Part shown: positions 1 to 6,697 of the stretch, piece after piece
Numbering within the stretch: position 1 is the first letter of the stretch
Layout: every line of letters begins with the position of its first letter
Source: an uncultured Porphyromonadaceae bacterium
GTDB taxonomy: Bacteria > Bacteroidota > Bacteroidia > Bacteroidales > Muribaculaceae
Direction: 5' to 3'
Assembly (NCBI GenBank): GCA_905193995.1
Contig: CAJJQT010000095.1
Location: 1-7,247, forward strand
DNA: 7,247 nt
Position numbers and translations under genes: made by a program
The notes under the pieces: generated by a model
Seen by the model: the letters and a program-made list of their open reading frames with translations, nothing else
The model's database searches: none
What the model was told of the DNA's origin: nothing

Positions 1-64
1 CACCCTGCACTACACCCGCCTCGACAACCTCAACTCCCTGCCGGTAGTCAAGGACATCTTCTGA
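1..64 (+). CDS. 3' end of an unidentified gene (partial)
   Basis: An open frame enters from the left edge (first full codon at base 2) and stops at TGA 62-64. It reads TLHYTRLDNLNSLPVVKDIF, 20 residues. The codons are GC-rich like the rest of the window. The tail ends in phenylalanine, as many outer-membrane beta-barrels do, but 20 residues are too few to assign a family and a soluble enzyme is equally possible. It converges on the response-regulator gene, whose stop lies only 29 bases away. The frame is inferred from it being open to a stop followed directly by the spacer; no start or domain is visible. Confidence 0.55.
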   Translation, partial: TLHYTRLDNLNSLPVVKDIF

Positions 65-93
65 TGAGCTGCCTTTAAAAAAAATTATACGAC

Positions 94-795
94 TTACCGC
101 TCCATGGCTTCGAGGAAACGAGCGCGGAAAGTATCGCCCACCGGAATGGTCGACGAGGCGACTGTCAGCGACGAGCGGTCGAACGCGGCAATGTGGCGCA
201 GACCGACGATGAACGACCGGTGCACACGCATGAAGCGGTCCGACGGCAGCTGGGCCTCCGCGGCTTTCATGCTCATCTGCGTCAGCACGGCGCGGTCGCG
301 GTCGGCCACAAATATCTTCACATAGTCTTTCAGTCCCTCTATGTAGAGGATGTCGGCCACGGGAATGCGCACCTGGCGGTAGTCGCTGCGCACCGTCAGG
401 CAGTCGTCGGAGGGTGCGGCGGCAGCAGGCGCGGCAACGCGCCCCGCGACGCGCCCGACAGCCTCGCTGAATTCCTCGAAACTTACCGGTTTGAGCAGAT
501 AGTCGGCGGCGTGGACGCGGAACCCTTCGAATGCATAGTCGCGGTAGGCCGTCACGAAGATAATCTGTGTGCCCGATCCGGCGGCCGCGCGCGCAAGCTC
601 CAGTCCGGTCATGTGGGGCATCTGTATGTCGAGTATGGCCAGATCGACCCCTCCGGCGCGGATCGCGGCCAGGGCGTCGGCGGCCGAAATGAACGTACCG
701 ACGGTCTCGAGCGAGTCGATCCGGCGGCTATAGCTCTCGAGCAGCCTGACAGCCAGAGGCTCGTCGTCGGCGATTATGCATCTGCATTTTGACAT
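94..795 (-). CDS. LytTR-family response regulator
   Basis: A 233-residue two-component response regulator of the LytR/AlgR type. The N-terminal receiver domain (about residues 4-120) has the acidic pair D10-D11, phospho-acceptor D56 in LDIQMP, T82 in VTAY and K102 in LLKP. After an alanine-rich linker (about 121-129) comes a LytTR DNA-binding domain (about 132-230) with the typical YIEGLKDYVKI (151-161) and RVHRSFIV (190-197) blocks. Length is normal for the family. The start is fixed at ATG 795 because the receiver fold begins at once; the frame stays open further upstream, but that extension is arginine-rich shadow translation of the kinase gene. The first 22 bases overlap the kinase gene, so the two are probably translationally coupled. 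The kinase phosphorylates D56 and the protein then acts as a cytoplasmic transcription regulator. Targets cannot be read from the sequence. Confidence 0.95.
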   Translation of the reverse strand: MSKCRCIIADDEPLAVRLLESYSRRIDSLETVGTFISAADALAAIRAGGVDLAILDIQMPHMTGLELARAAAGSGTQIIFVTAYRDYAFEGFRVHAADYLLKPVSFEEFSEAVGRVAGRVAAPAAAAPSDDCLTVRSDYRQVRIPVADILYIEGLKDYVKIFVADRDRAVLTQMSMKAAEAQLPSDRFMRVHRSFIVGLRHIAAFDRSSLTVASSTIPVGDTFRARFLEAMER

Positions 796-1862
796 GGGCG
801 GTCGATAGTGACTTTGGCGGTGAATATATTGCCGGCCAGCGAAGTATTCAGCGAAGCCCGCTGACCGTAGATCAGCTCCAGGCGACGGCGCAGATTGGCC
901 AGACCTACGCCTGCATGCGACGTATCGTGCCGCGCGCCGGTGTCGACGCGGTTGACGGTCGTACACTCGATCCGCGACGCGTCGGCCCGCAGCGTTATCT
1001 CTATCGGATCGGCGGCGCATGTGGTATTGCCGTGCTTGAAAGCATTCTCTATAAGCGTCACGAACAGTAGCGGAGGCACGGTTACGGCAGCCTGCGGGGC
1101 GATATCGACTGTCACACGGATAGGCCTGTCGCCAAGCCGCAGACGCATCAGTTCCACATAGTTGTCGATAAACTCGACCTCACGTCCGATGGCTACCCGC
1201 TCCGGATTCTCGTAGACCACATAGCGGAGCAGCGCCGACAGGTCGTGGACGGCCCGCTGAGCCTCTGCGGGCGAAATCTCTATAAGAGAGTATATCGTAT
1301 TGAGCGTATTGAACAGGAAATGCGGATTGAGCTGGCTGCGGAGGCTGTTCAGCTCGTTTTCTCGGTGATCAGCCGCAAGCTGGCTACGCCGCCGCTCCAG
1401 ATCGAGCCAGCGCCCCGACAGTCGCATGGCAAGCGCCAGCGTCACGGTCAGAATCAGCATGATGACATCGCGCAGGATGAACGACAGCGACGCCGCCATC
1501 ACATGCAGTTCGGGCATCGATGCGAAGCGTCGCGGACGGCCCACATGTCCGCGGCTGAAGGCATACATTACCAGCGTAACCGCCGCGATCAGCGCCAGAT
1601 TCCAAAGGATGAAACTAAGCCAGCGCTTGCGTCGCGTCAGCGTCCGGTCGATGATCACGAAATAATTGATGTAGAACACCAGAATCATCAGCCCCGACTT
1701 GGCATAGATGTGCCACGGCGTGTGCGCCCCGTGCGGACGCCCCGACACTGCGTAGCCCATCAGCATCTCCGGCAGAATGAAGATAATGGCCACAAACAGC
1801 AGATGCGTCAGCACTGTCGCAATCCTTCTCGACCGCCCCTCCCTATGAATAAATGCTTCCAT
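774..1862 (-). CDS. Membrane sensor histidine kinase, LytS/YehU type (His_kinase family)
   Basis: A 362-residue integral-membrane sensor kinase. Four hydrophobic segments (roughly residues 15-35, 55-72, 83-102 and 123-147) form the N-terminal sensor; there is no large periplasmic domain. A short charged, coiled-coil-like stretch (about 150-177) leads to the His_kinase domain with phospho-acceptor H181 in LNPHFLFN. A HATPase_c domain follows, with the N-box IENAFKHG (271-278) and G-box GVGLANL (318-324). This is the domain order of kinases that pair with LytTR regulators, and the regulator gene overlaps its 3' end by 22 bases. ATG 1862 keeps the first membrane segment whole. It lies 43 bases downstream of the phosphodiesterase gene with no clear promoter between, so read-through is plausible. 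The signal sensed is unknown; many Bacteroidetes kinases of this form are uncharacterised. Confidence 0.95.
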   Translation of the reverse strand: MEAFIHREGRSRRIATVLTHLLFVAIIFILPEMLMGYAVSGRPHGAHTPWHIYAKSGLMILVFYINYFVIIDRTLTRRKRWLSFILWNLALIAAVTLVMYAFSRGHVGRPRRFASMPELHVMAASLSFILRDVIMLILTVTLALAMRLSGRWLDLERRRSQLAADHRENELNSLRSQLNPHFLFNTLNTIYSLIEISPAEAQRAVHDLSALLRYVVYENPERVAIGREVEFIDNYVELMRLRLGDRPIRVTVDIAPQAAVTVPPLLFVTLIENAFKHGNTTCAADPIEITLRADASRIECTTVNRVDTGARHDTSHAGVGLANLRRRLELIYGQRASLNTSLAGNIFTAKVTIDRPCQNADA

Positions 1863-1905
1863 TTTTACATGATAAAGTCATCGGGTTGTTGTGTTGCGCC
1901 GGTTT

Positions 1906-2670
1906 CTATCGAGCGGGGAGGGAATCGGTGGTGATGTAGTCGCAGCCTATGGATTCGAAGTAGGCGAAGCGCGCCGGATCGTTGACGGTCCAGACGTTGA
2001 CAGGTAGGCCGGCGGCGTGGAAGCGCTCGACGACTTCCGGGGTGACGGCGTCGTGGCGGATGTCGATGCCCATATTATGTCGGACACACCAGTCGAAGTT
2101 CTCGTCGACCTTGGTCTGAACGAGAAGCTGCAGGTCGACGTCGGGATAGTTGGCACGGATATATTCGAGGCACGGTTTCATGGAGGTGAGAATCATGCAG
2201 CGGTCGCGCATGCCGGCCGAGTCGATGAAAGCGATCAGGGCCGGGATGCCCGAGCAGTCGTTGCTGTTGATGCCGGTGGCCCATTTGAGTTCGATCAGAG
2301 GACGGATGCCGTATTGGCGGCAGATGCGCAGCATGTCGCCGAGGGTGGCGAGCCGCCCGGTGTAGGTGCGCCCCCAGCGCATCTGCACGAGTGTGTCGCT
2401 CCGGAGCTCGGCGAGGGTGGATGTGGGCACGGCGTGTCGCCCTCCGAGACGCCCGGTCGAATCGTCGTGACAGAGGACGAATGTGCCGTCGGCGGCCACT
2501 TTAACATCGCTTTCGAGGAAGGGATATCCGCGGCGGGCGCCTGCCTCGAGGGCCTCGACCGAGCTTTCGACTCCGACATTGCTGCCGCGGTGGCCGACAA
2601 CCACGGGGCGCGCCGAGGTCAGGGCGGCCAGCGCGCCTGCCAGGGCAAGTATTATCAGCGGTTTTTTCAT
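1906..2670 (-). CDS. Secreted glycerophosphodiester phosphodiesterase (GDPD/UgpQ family)
   Basis: A 254-residue GDPD-family enzyme. The family splits glycerophosphodiesters, the deacylated head groups of phospholipids, into glycerol 3-phosphate and an alcohol, using a TIM barrel and a divalent metal. Visible family motifs are GHRG (26-29), E35, the ESDVK block with E53 and D55, the H68-D69 pair, IELK with E127 and K129, VNVWTVND (224-231) and TTDS near the end. The usual ENT after HRG reads VESS here, keeping the glutamate. Residues 1-20 form a signal peptide (MKK, then a hydrophobic core) with likely cleavage after TSA, so it should act in the periplasm or outside. ATG 2670 is chosen because it starts this signal peptide; the longer open frame runs back through the promoter. 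It opens a minus-strand cluster with the kinase and regulator. The substrate head group is not deducible. Confidence 0.92.
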   Translation of the reverse strand: MKKPLIILALAGALAALTSARPVVVGHRGSNVGVESSVEALEAGARRGYPFLESDVKVAADGTFVLCHDDSTGRLGGRHAVPTSTLAELRSDTLVQMRWGRTYTGRLATLGDMLRICRQYGIRPLIELKWATGINSNDCSGIPALIAFIDSAGMRDRCMILTSMKPCLEYIRANYPDVDLQLLVQTKVDENFDWCVRHNMGIDIRHDAVTPEVVERFHAAGLPVNVWTVNDPARFAYFESIGCDYITTDSLPAR

Positions 2671-2696
2671 GGCAAAGTTCTGTTTTCGGCAAAGGT
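2671..2696 (-). repeat. Short direct repeat across the phosphodiesterase leader
   Basis: On the minus strand the 9-mers ACCTTTGCC (2696-2688) and AACTTTGCC (2679-2671) match at 8 of 9 positions and lie 17 bases apart. The first overlaps the -7 promoter box; the second abuts the start codon. It may be an operator-like pair, a duplicated -7 element, or chance. Confidence 0.4.
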
Positions 2697-2720
2697 ATGA
2701 ATTCCGCGCGACACAGGCAA
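2690..2720 (-). promoter_or_regulatory. Promoter of the phosphodiesterase gene (Bacteroidetes -33/-7 type)
   Basis: Reading the minus strand, TTG at 2720-2718 is followed after 20 bases by TACCTTTG (2697-2690), a full match to the Bacteroidetes -7 consensus TAnnTTTG. Transcription should begin a few bases further on, around 2680-2685, leaving a leader of roughly 10-15 bases before ATG 2670. Box and spacing are seen directly; the role follows from the known sigma-ABfr consensus. Confidence 0.65.
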
Positions 2721-2750
2721 GACGTTTTCGCACTTTCCCGAGGGATAGAT

Positions 2751-2768
2751 TGTTATATATATATTCAG
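2751..2768 (+). promoter_or_regulatory. AT-rich tract, probable promoter area of the dehydrogenase gene
   Basis: The divergent spacer 2671-2783 must hold the plus-strand start signal as well. A TA-rich run sits 16-33 bases before ATG 2784 and contains TATATTCA (2760-2767), which matches the invariant TA and TT of TAnnTTTG but ends CA, not TG. No convincing TTG lies at the right distance. This marks the likeliest place only. Confidence 0.25.
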
Positions 2769-2783
2769 AAATACAAGACTGAT

Positions 2784-3590
2784 ATGGATATAAACTCACT
2801 GTTTGATCTCAGCGGCAAGGTTGCCGTTGTGACGGGCGGCGCCGACGGCATCGGCCGGGCAGCCGCCGAGATACTTGCAGCGGCCGGCGCGGCGGTCGTG
2901 ATCGGCGACCTCAATGTGGAAAAGGGCCGACAGACGGCCGCCGCCATCGAAGCGGCCGGACACCGGGCCATAGCCGTGGAATGCAATGTACTCGACGACG
3001 CGCAGCTCGTCGGTCTGATCGACGCGGCCGTGGCAGCGTTCGGCACGGTCAACATTCTGGTCAACAACGCCGGCATGGGAGGCGGAGGACGCGAGAATCC
3101 CTTCGACATCGACCGCGGCTACGTCGAACGCATCTACAGCATCAACGTGTTCGCGCCCTGGCGGCTTTGCCAGCTGGCGGTGCCGCACATGGCGCGCTCG
3201 GGCTACGGCAGCATCGTCAACATCACGTCGATGAGCAGCATCGACACCGATGCGGCCATGGAGGTGTACGCCTCATCGAAAGCTGCGCTGAACCATCTGG
3301 CGCGCAATCTTGCCTACGACTTCGGGCCTATGGGGGTTCGCATCAACAACGTAGGTCCGGGCGCCACCCGCACACACGCGCTGGCCGGAATCCTGACGCC
3401 CGAGCTCGAGGAGCGGATGCTGGCCCATACGCCGCTGAAGCGCCTGGGCGAGGTGAGCGACATAGCCGGCGCCATCCTCTACTTCGCCGCGCCCGTCTCG
3501 GCCTGGGTGAGCGGCCAGGTGCTGTTCGTCAACGGCGGGGGAAGCCAGACACTCGACTCGACGCCCCGCTCGCTGCCGCGCCAGTCGTAA
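2784..3590 (+). CDS. SDR-family oxidoreductase, 7-alpha-hydroxysteroid dehydrogenase (HdhA)-like
   Basis: A 268-residue classical short-chain dehydrogenase/reductase, cytoplasmic. It has the Rossmann motif TGGADGIG (17-24), NNAG (94-97), catalytic N121, S149, Y162 and K166 (YASSK), and a PG turn at 192-193. D42 at the end of the second strand predicts NAD(H) rather than NADP(H). Compared from memory with E. coli HdhA (catalytic S146/Y159/K163, cofactor-binding D42), the resemblance runs well beyond shared SDR motifs: the stretch from TPELEERMLAHTPLKRLG to VSGQVLFVNGGG is closely similar. 7-alpha-hydroxysteroid dehydrogenase activity on bile acids is therefore a reasonable hypothesis, but SDR substrates are hard to call and a sugar-alcohol or 3-oxoacyl substrate cannot be excluded. 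ATG 2784 begins right before the core fold; upstream in-frame codons lie in the divergent promoter spacer. About 10 residues follow the usual C-terminus. Confidence 0.88.
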   Translation: MDINSLFDLSGKVAVVTGGADGIGRAAAEILAAAGAAVVIGDLNVEKGRQTAAAIEAAGHRAIAVECNVLDDAQLVGLIDAAVAAFGTVNILVNNAGMGGGGRENPFDIDRGYVERIYSINVFAPWRLCQLAVPHMARSGYGSIVNITSMSSIDTDAAMEVYASSKAALNHLARNLAYDFGPMGVRINNVGPGATRTHALAGILTPELEERMLAHTPLKRLGEVSDIAGAILYFAAPVSAWVSGQVLFVNGGGSQTLDSTPRSLPRQS

Positions 3591-3614
3591 GCGTGGCTCC
3601 GGCGACGCAGCCGA

Positions 3615-3645
3615 TTGCTTTTATTGGCGGAAATGCTTAACTTTG
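3615..3645 (+). promoter_or_regulatory. Promoter of the DUF4294 gene, near-leaderless
   Basis: TTG at 3615-3617 is followed after 20 bases by TAACTTTG (3638-3645), a full match to the Bacteroidetes -7 consensus TAnnTTTG. The spacing equals that of the phosphodiesterase promoter. Only four bases separate the box from ATG 3650, so transcription would be expected to begin at or beside the start codon. No Shine-Dalgarno-like sequence is present. Confidence 0.65.
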
Positions 3646-3649
3646 CGCG

Positions 3650-4288
3650 ATGAAAAAGCGGTTCGTGAAATTTCCGATGGTGGCCTTGGCGGCCGCCGTG
3701 GCGTTGGGCGCCACGGCTCAGACGCGGCGCACTCTCGAAAATCCCGGACCGGCACACAACCCCTATTACACGGGCTACAACTACCGCATCGACGAGGAGG
3801 GTGACACCATACTGGTGCTTCACCTGACCGGCATCACATGCTTTCCGCCTATCAAGTTCAAAAACCGCGATGAAGAGAAATTCTACTGGCGCACGGTACG
3901 CGACGTGCGCCTGACGCTGCCCTACGCCAAGCTCATCGGCGAGACACTGATTGAGACGTACGAATACATCGAGACCTTCCCGACGACCCGCGAGCGCGAG
4001 CAGTATCTGAAGCGGATGGAGAAGGCCCTGTTCGCGCAGTACAAGCCGGTACTGAAGCGTTTCAGCAAGCGCCAGGCACGCATGCTCGTGAAGCTGATCC
4101 AGCGCGAGACCCACCAGTCGAGCTACGACATCGTCAAGGCCTTTCTGGGCTCTTTCCGCGCCACTTTCTGGCAGGGATTCGGCAAGCTTTTCGGCGTGAG
4201 CCTCAAAAGCGACTTCCAACCCGACAAAAACAGAGACGACGCGATCATCGACCGCGTCGCCACACTGATTGAGCAGGGAAGCCTTTGA
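3650..4288 (+). CDS. Secreted DUF4294 family protein of unknown function
   Basis: A 212-residue protein that I recognise as DUF4294, a family largely confined to Bacteroidetes with no known activity. Residues 1-23 form a signal peptide: basic MKKRFVKF, a hydrophobic alanine/valine core, and cleavage probably at ATA/Q. It is then exported, with no further membrane segment. Family-like blocks are FYWRTVRDVRLTLPYAKL (78-95), a charged, probably helical stretch REREQYLKRMEKALFAQYKP (114-133), VKLIQRETHQSSYDIVKAF (147-165) and the aromatic FWQGFGKLFGVSLKSDF (173-189). ATG 3650 supplies the basic signal-peptide head; the next methionine (M10) would lose it. The gene lies 59 bases after the dehydrogenase gene on the same strand but has its own promoter, so the two need not be linked in function. 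The C-terminus converges on the dehydrogenase at 4359. Confidence 0.88.
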   Translation: MKKRFVKFPMVALAAAVALGATAQTRRTLENPGPAHNPYYTGYNYRIDEEGDTILVLHLTGITCFPPIKFKNRDEEKFYWRTVRDVRLTLPYAKLIGETLIETYEYIETFPTTREREQYLKRMEKALFAQYKPVLKRFSKRQARMLVKLIQRETHQSSYDIVKAFLGSFRATFWQGFGKLFGVSLKSDFQPDKNRDDAIIDRVATLIEQGSL

Positions 4289-4289
4289 A

Positions 4290-4336
4290 AATTGAGAATT
4301 GAGAATTGAGAATTTAGAATTTAAAATTCAGAATTG
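4290..4336. repeat. Heptamer tandem repeat (AATTGAG)
   Basis: Directly after the DUF4294 stop codon come seven-base units: AATTGAG at 4290, 4297 and 4304 (exact), then the variants AATTTAG (4311), AATTTAA (4318) and AATTCAG (4325), and a part unit AATTG (4332). The period is strictly seven bases for more than six copies, and drift increases toward the right. It is entirely intergenic and far more AT-rich than its surroundings. Confidence 0.85.
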
Positions 4337-4352
4337 GCGCGGCTCGGCGCCA
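4335..4352. terminator. GC hairpin between convergent genes, possible terminator
   Basis: TGGCGC (4335-4340) and GCGCCA (4347-4352) form a six-pair stem around a six-base loop. It sits six bases past the minus-strand dehydrogenase stop and is followed on that strand by the AT-rich repeat, but not by a clean U-run. On the plus strand the nearest T-run (4370-4375) is too far away. It could end transcription from either side; the evidence is moderate. Confidence 0.4.
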
Positions 4353-4358
4353 GGCTAA

Positions 4359-5570
4359 TTAATTATCTATTTTTTCGACTTCGAGGGGTTCGTTGATGAC
4401 CTCGTGCCAGGGCAGGCCCTGCTTGGCCAGCTCGGCCAGGAAAGGATCGGGGTCGAATTCCTCGACATTGTGCACGCCGGGCTTGACCCACTTGCCGGTG
4501 AGGAACATCATGGCGCCCGTCATGGCCGGTACGCCGGTGGTGTAGCTGACGGCCTGGGTGCCGGTCTCGCGGTAGGCATCCTCATGAGAGCAGTTGTTGT
4601 AGATGTAGTAGGTGAGCGGCTTGCCGTCCTTGCCGACACCGGCGATGCGGCAGCCGATCGAGGTCTGGCCGTGGTAGTTCTCGCCGAGCTCCTGCGGATT
4701 GGGGAGGACGGCCTTGAGGAACTGCAGGGGCACGATCTTGGTGCCGTTGTAGTCGATTTCGTCGATGCGGGCCATACCGATGTCCTGGATCACGCGCAAG
4801 TGTGTCAGATACTCCTGGCCGAAGGTCATCCAGAAACGGGCGCGCTTGATGGTCGGATAGTTGGCCACGAGCGATTCAAGCTCTTCGTGATAGAGCAGAT
4901 ACGACTCGCGCGGGCCGATCTCGGGATAGTTGAGAGTCTGATGCACCTCGAGCGGACCGGTGGTGATCCACTTGCCGTCGCGCCAGTATCGGCCGTTCTG
5001 CGTGATCTCGCGGATGTTGATCTCGGGGTTGAAGTTGGTGGCGAAGGCCTTGCCGTGGTTGCCGGCGTTGCAGTCGACGATATCGAGATACTCCATGGCC
5101 GAGAAGTAGTGCTTGGCAGCGTAGGCGGTGAACACGCCCGACACGCCCGGGTCGAAGCCACAACCAAGTATAGCGGTCAGTCCTGCCTTCTCGAAGCGCT
5201 CGCGGTAGGCCCACTGCCACGAATACTCGAAATGGGCTACGTCGCGGGGCTCATAGTTGGCCGTATCGAGGTAGTTGACGCCACACTCGAGGCAGGCGTC
5301 CATGATGGTAAGGTCCTGGTAGGGCAGAGCCACGTTGATGACCATATCGGGCTTGTGGCGCCGGAAAAGCTCCACGAGTTCGTCGACGCTGTCGGCGTCG
5401 ACACGGTCGGTGGTGACGTTGTCGCGGCCGATGGCGCGCGCCAGGGCGTCGCATTTGGCCTTGTTGCGCGAGGCGATAACTATTTCAGTGAAAACCTGCG
5501 GGTTCTGGGCACATTTGTGTGCCACTACGGTACCGACTCCGCCGGCACCGATGATGATTACTTTTGACAT
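4359..5570 (-). CDS. Saccharopine dehydrogenase-family protein, likely carboxy(nor)spermidine dehydrogenase
   Basis: A 403-residue cytoplasmic NAD(P)-dependent enzyme. The N-terminal Rossmann domain has GAGGVG (8-13), and the body carries the blocks NYLDTANYEP (99-108) and LGCGFDPGVSGVFTAY (135-150) that mark the carboxynorspermidine synthase branch rather than lysine-pathway saccharopine dehydrogenases. That enzyme joins putrescine (or diaminopropane) with aspartate semialdehyde to give carboxyspermidine (or carboxynorspermidine), which a decarboxylase (NspC) turns into the polyamine. Bacteroides are known to make spermidine this way. The product is inferred; no decarboxylase gene lies in the window. 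ATG 5570 starts at the Rossmann strand and overlaps the end of the upstream membrane-protein gene by 13 bases in another frame, so translation is probably coupled. Length is normal and no key residue looks lost. Confidence 0.92.
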   Translation of the reverse strand: MSKVIIIGAGGVGTVVAHKCAQNPQVFTEIVIASRNKAKCDALARAIGRDNVTTDRVDADSVDELVELFRRHKPDMVINVALPYQDLTIMDACLECGVNYLDTANYEPRDVAHFEYSWQWAYRERFEKAGLTAILGCGFDPGVSGVFTAYAAKHYFSAMEYLDIVDCNAGNHGKAFATNFNPEINIREITQNGRYWRDGKWITTGPLEVHQTLNYPEIGPRESYLLYHEELESLVANYPTIKRARFWMTFGQEYLTHLRVIQDIGMARIDEIDYNGTKIVPLQFLKAVLPNPQELGENYHGQTSIGCRIAGVGKDGKPLTYYIYNNCSHEDAYRETGTQAVSYTTGVPAMTGAMMFLTGKWVKPGVHNVEEFDPDPFLAELAKQGLPWHEVINEPLEVEKIDN

Positions 5571-6634
5571 TTATCGGTTTGCGTTTGATTGATTTTCTTT
5601 TTCGATGACGATGACATGCTGTGGCGGTCGACGGCGATGCATATGAACGTGAACAGACCCAGAACTATCAGCAACAGAGTGTTGCATCCGAGTACCAGAT
5701 TGGCAAACGCGCCGGCGCGGGCAGCGTCGAGTCCGTAGATACCCAGACCGAATATCACGGCCCACTGCCAGGGGCCGATGCCACCGTTAGACGGCACACC
5801 CATCGACACCGACGATAGCACGAACACCACCAGGGCGGCAGTCATGCCGTATCGGTCGAGTATATCCTGTGTGAAGCCGAACCCCTTGAGCGCCACATAC
5901 ATCTGCAGGAAGAAACAACCCCAGATACCAACTGTCCACAGGAGCCAGCGGCCTCGACCAGGCATCTTCAGCACCACAATGAAGCCCTGCCAGAGCTCCA
6001 CCACGGCTGTCTGTATCTTTTTGACGAGCGAATTGCCGTTCTTGCGCTTCATGAACCACCAGCAGAAGGCAACCAGAGCCACGAATGCGGCCCATAGCCA
6101 CGGAGAGGCCAGCAGCGACATAAGCCAGCGGTAAGTCTCCTCGTTCTGCCCCAGATACTCCATGATAGAGCCTGACGCCAGCGCGAACGCCACCAGCGTG
6201 AGCAGAAGCACCGTCAGCGTGTCAGCAAAACGATCGGCCACCATCGAACCGAATACGGTAGTGAACGGCGCGTGCTGGCGTGCGGCTATGTAGCCTGTAC
6301 GCCAGACCTCGCCCAGACGGGGAAACACCAGATTCACCGAATACGTACCGAAGATACTGAGCACCAGGAAGAAAAACGGCGGATCGACACCCAGCGCCTT
6401 GAGCTGAATCTGCCAGCGCAGGGCGCGGAATATGTGCGAGAATACCGCCAGTCCGAGGCCGAGCGCTATCCAGCCGAAGCGGCACTCAGTGGTGATGGTG
6501 CGCCACATGGCGCTGAAGTCGAAGTCGCGGAACAGCAGCCAGCACAGCCCCACGCTTATGATCATGGGGATGGCGAATTTCAGGACCGCGGCGAGCGGCG
6601 ACTTTTTCTTCTGTGCTACAGCAGTTTCGGGCAT
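5558..6634 (-). CDS. LPG_synthase_TM (UPF0104/AglD2-like) membrane protein
   Basis: A 358-residue inner-membrane protein with about seven to eight hydrophobic helices (near residues 18-35, 52-68, 86-104, 138-155, 177-195, 229-248, 263-280 and 311-334). Signature blocks of the lysylphosphatidylglycerol-synthase transmembrane family are NLVFPRLGEVWR (101-112), VADRFADT (132-139) and VPSNGGIGPWQWA (280-292). Unlike MprF it ends after the membrane part in a short basic tail, with no cytoplasmic aminoacyl-transferase domain. It therefore cannot by itself be called an LPG synthase; a flippase-like or lipid-linked transport role is inferred from relatives. ATG 6634 precedes a short basic N-terminus. 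The 3' end overlaps the dehydrogenase gene by 13 bases, so the two form one transcription unit. Its leader is about 55-60 bases if the box at 6698-6705 is used. Confidence 0.9.
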   Translation of the reverse strand: MPETAVAQKKKSPLAAVLKFAIPMIISVGLCWLLFRDFDFSAMWRTITTECRFGWIALGLGLAVFSHIFRALRWQIQLKALGVDPPFFFLVLSIFGTYSVNLVFPRLGEVWRTGYIAARQHAPFTTVFGSMVADRFADTLTVLLLTLVAFALASGSIMEYLGQNEETYRWLMSLLASPWLWAAFVALVAFCWWFMKRKNGNSLVKKIQTAVVELWQGFIVVLKMPGRGRWLLWTVGIWGCFFLQMYVALKGFGFTQDILDRYGMTAALVVFVLSSVSMGVPSNGGIGPWQWAVIFGLGIYGLDAARAGAFANLVLGCNTLLLIVLGLFTFICIAVDRHSMSSSSKKKINQTQTDKCQK

Positions 6635-6697
6635 TTCAATTGTCAGCTATGCAGGTCAAGACCGGGTATCGGTAACTTTATAACAAATTCCGGCACG

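Noticed and set aside
77..84. Run of eight A (T8 on the minus strand) just after the response-regulator stop, as a terminator
   Set aside because: The T-run is well placed, but I found no stem directly before it, so it is not called as an intrinsic terminator.
193..792. Plus-strand frame of 199 residues opposite the response regulator
   Set aside because: Shadow frame; the opposite strand has intact receiver and LytTR domains.
2017..2700. Long plus-strand frame opposite the phosphodiesterase
   Set aside because: The translation is low-complexity, rich in Gly, Ala, Val and Asp, with no motif; the minus strand carries all GDPD motifs.
3479..4219. Minus-strand frame of 246 residues across the dehydrogenase end and DUF4294
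   Set aside because: It would read through the DUF4294 promoter and signal peptide, and shows no family features.
4404..5567. A 387-residue plus-strand open frame antisense to nearly the whole dehydrogenase gene
   Set aside because: It is the mirror of GC-rich codon bias: its translation has no recognisable domain, while the minus-strand protein is a clear full-length family member.
5558..6634. Calling the membrane protein MprF/lysyl-PG synthase
   Set aside because: It ends after the membrane region at 358 residues and has no aminoacyl-transferase domain.
6673..6680. TAACTTTA on the plus strand as a promoter box
   Set aside because: The last consensus base is missing and no plus-strand gene follows.
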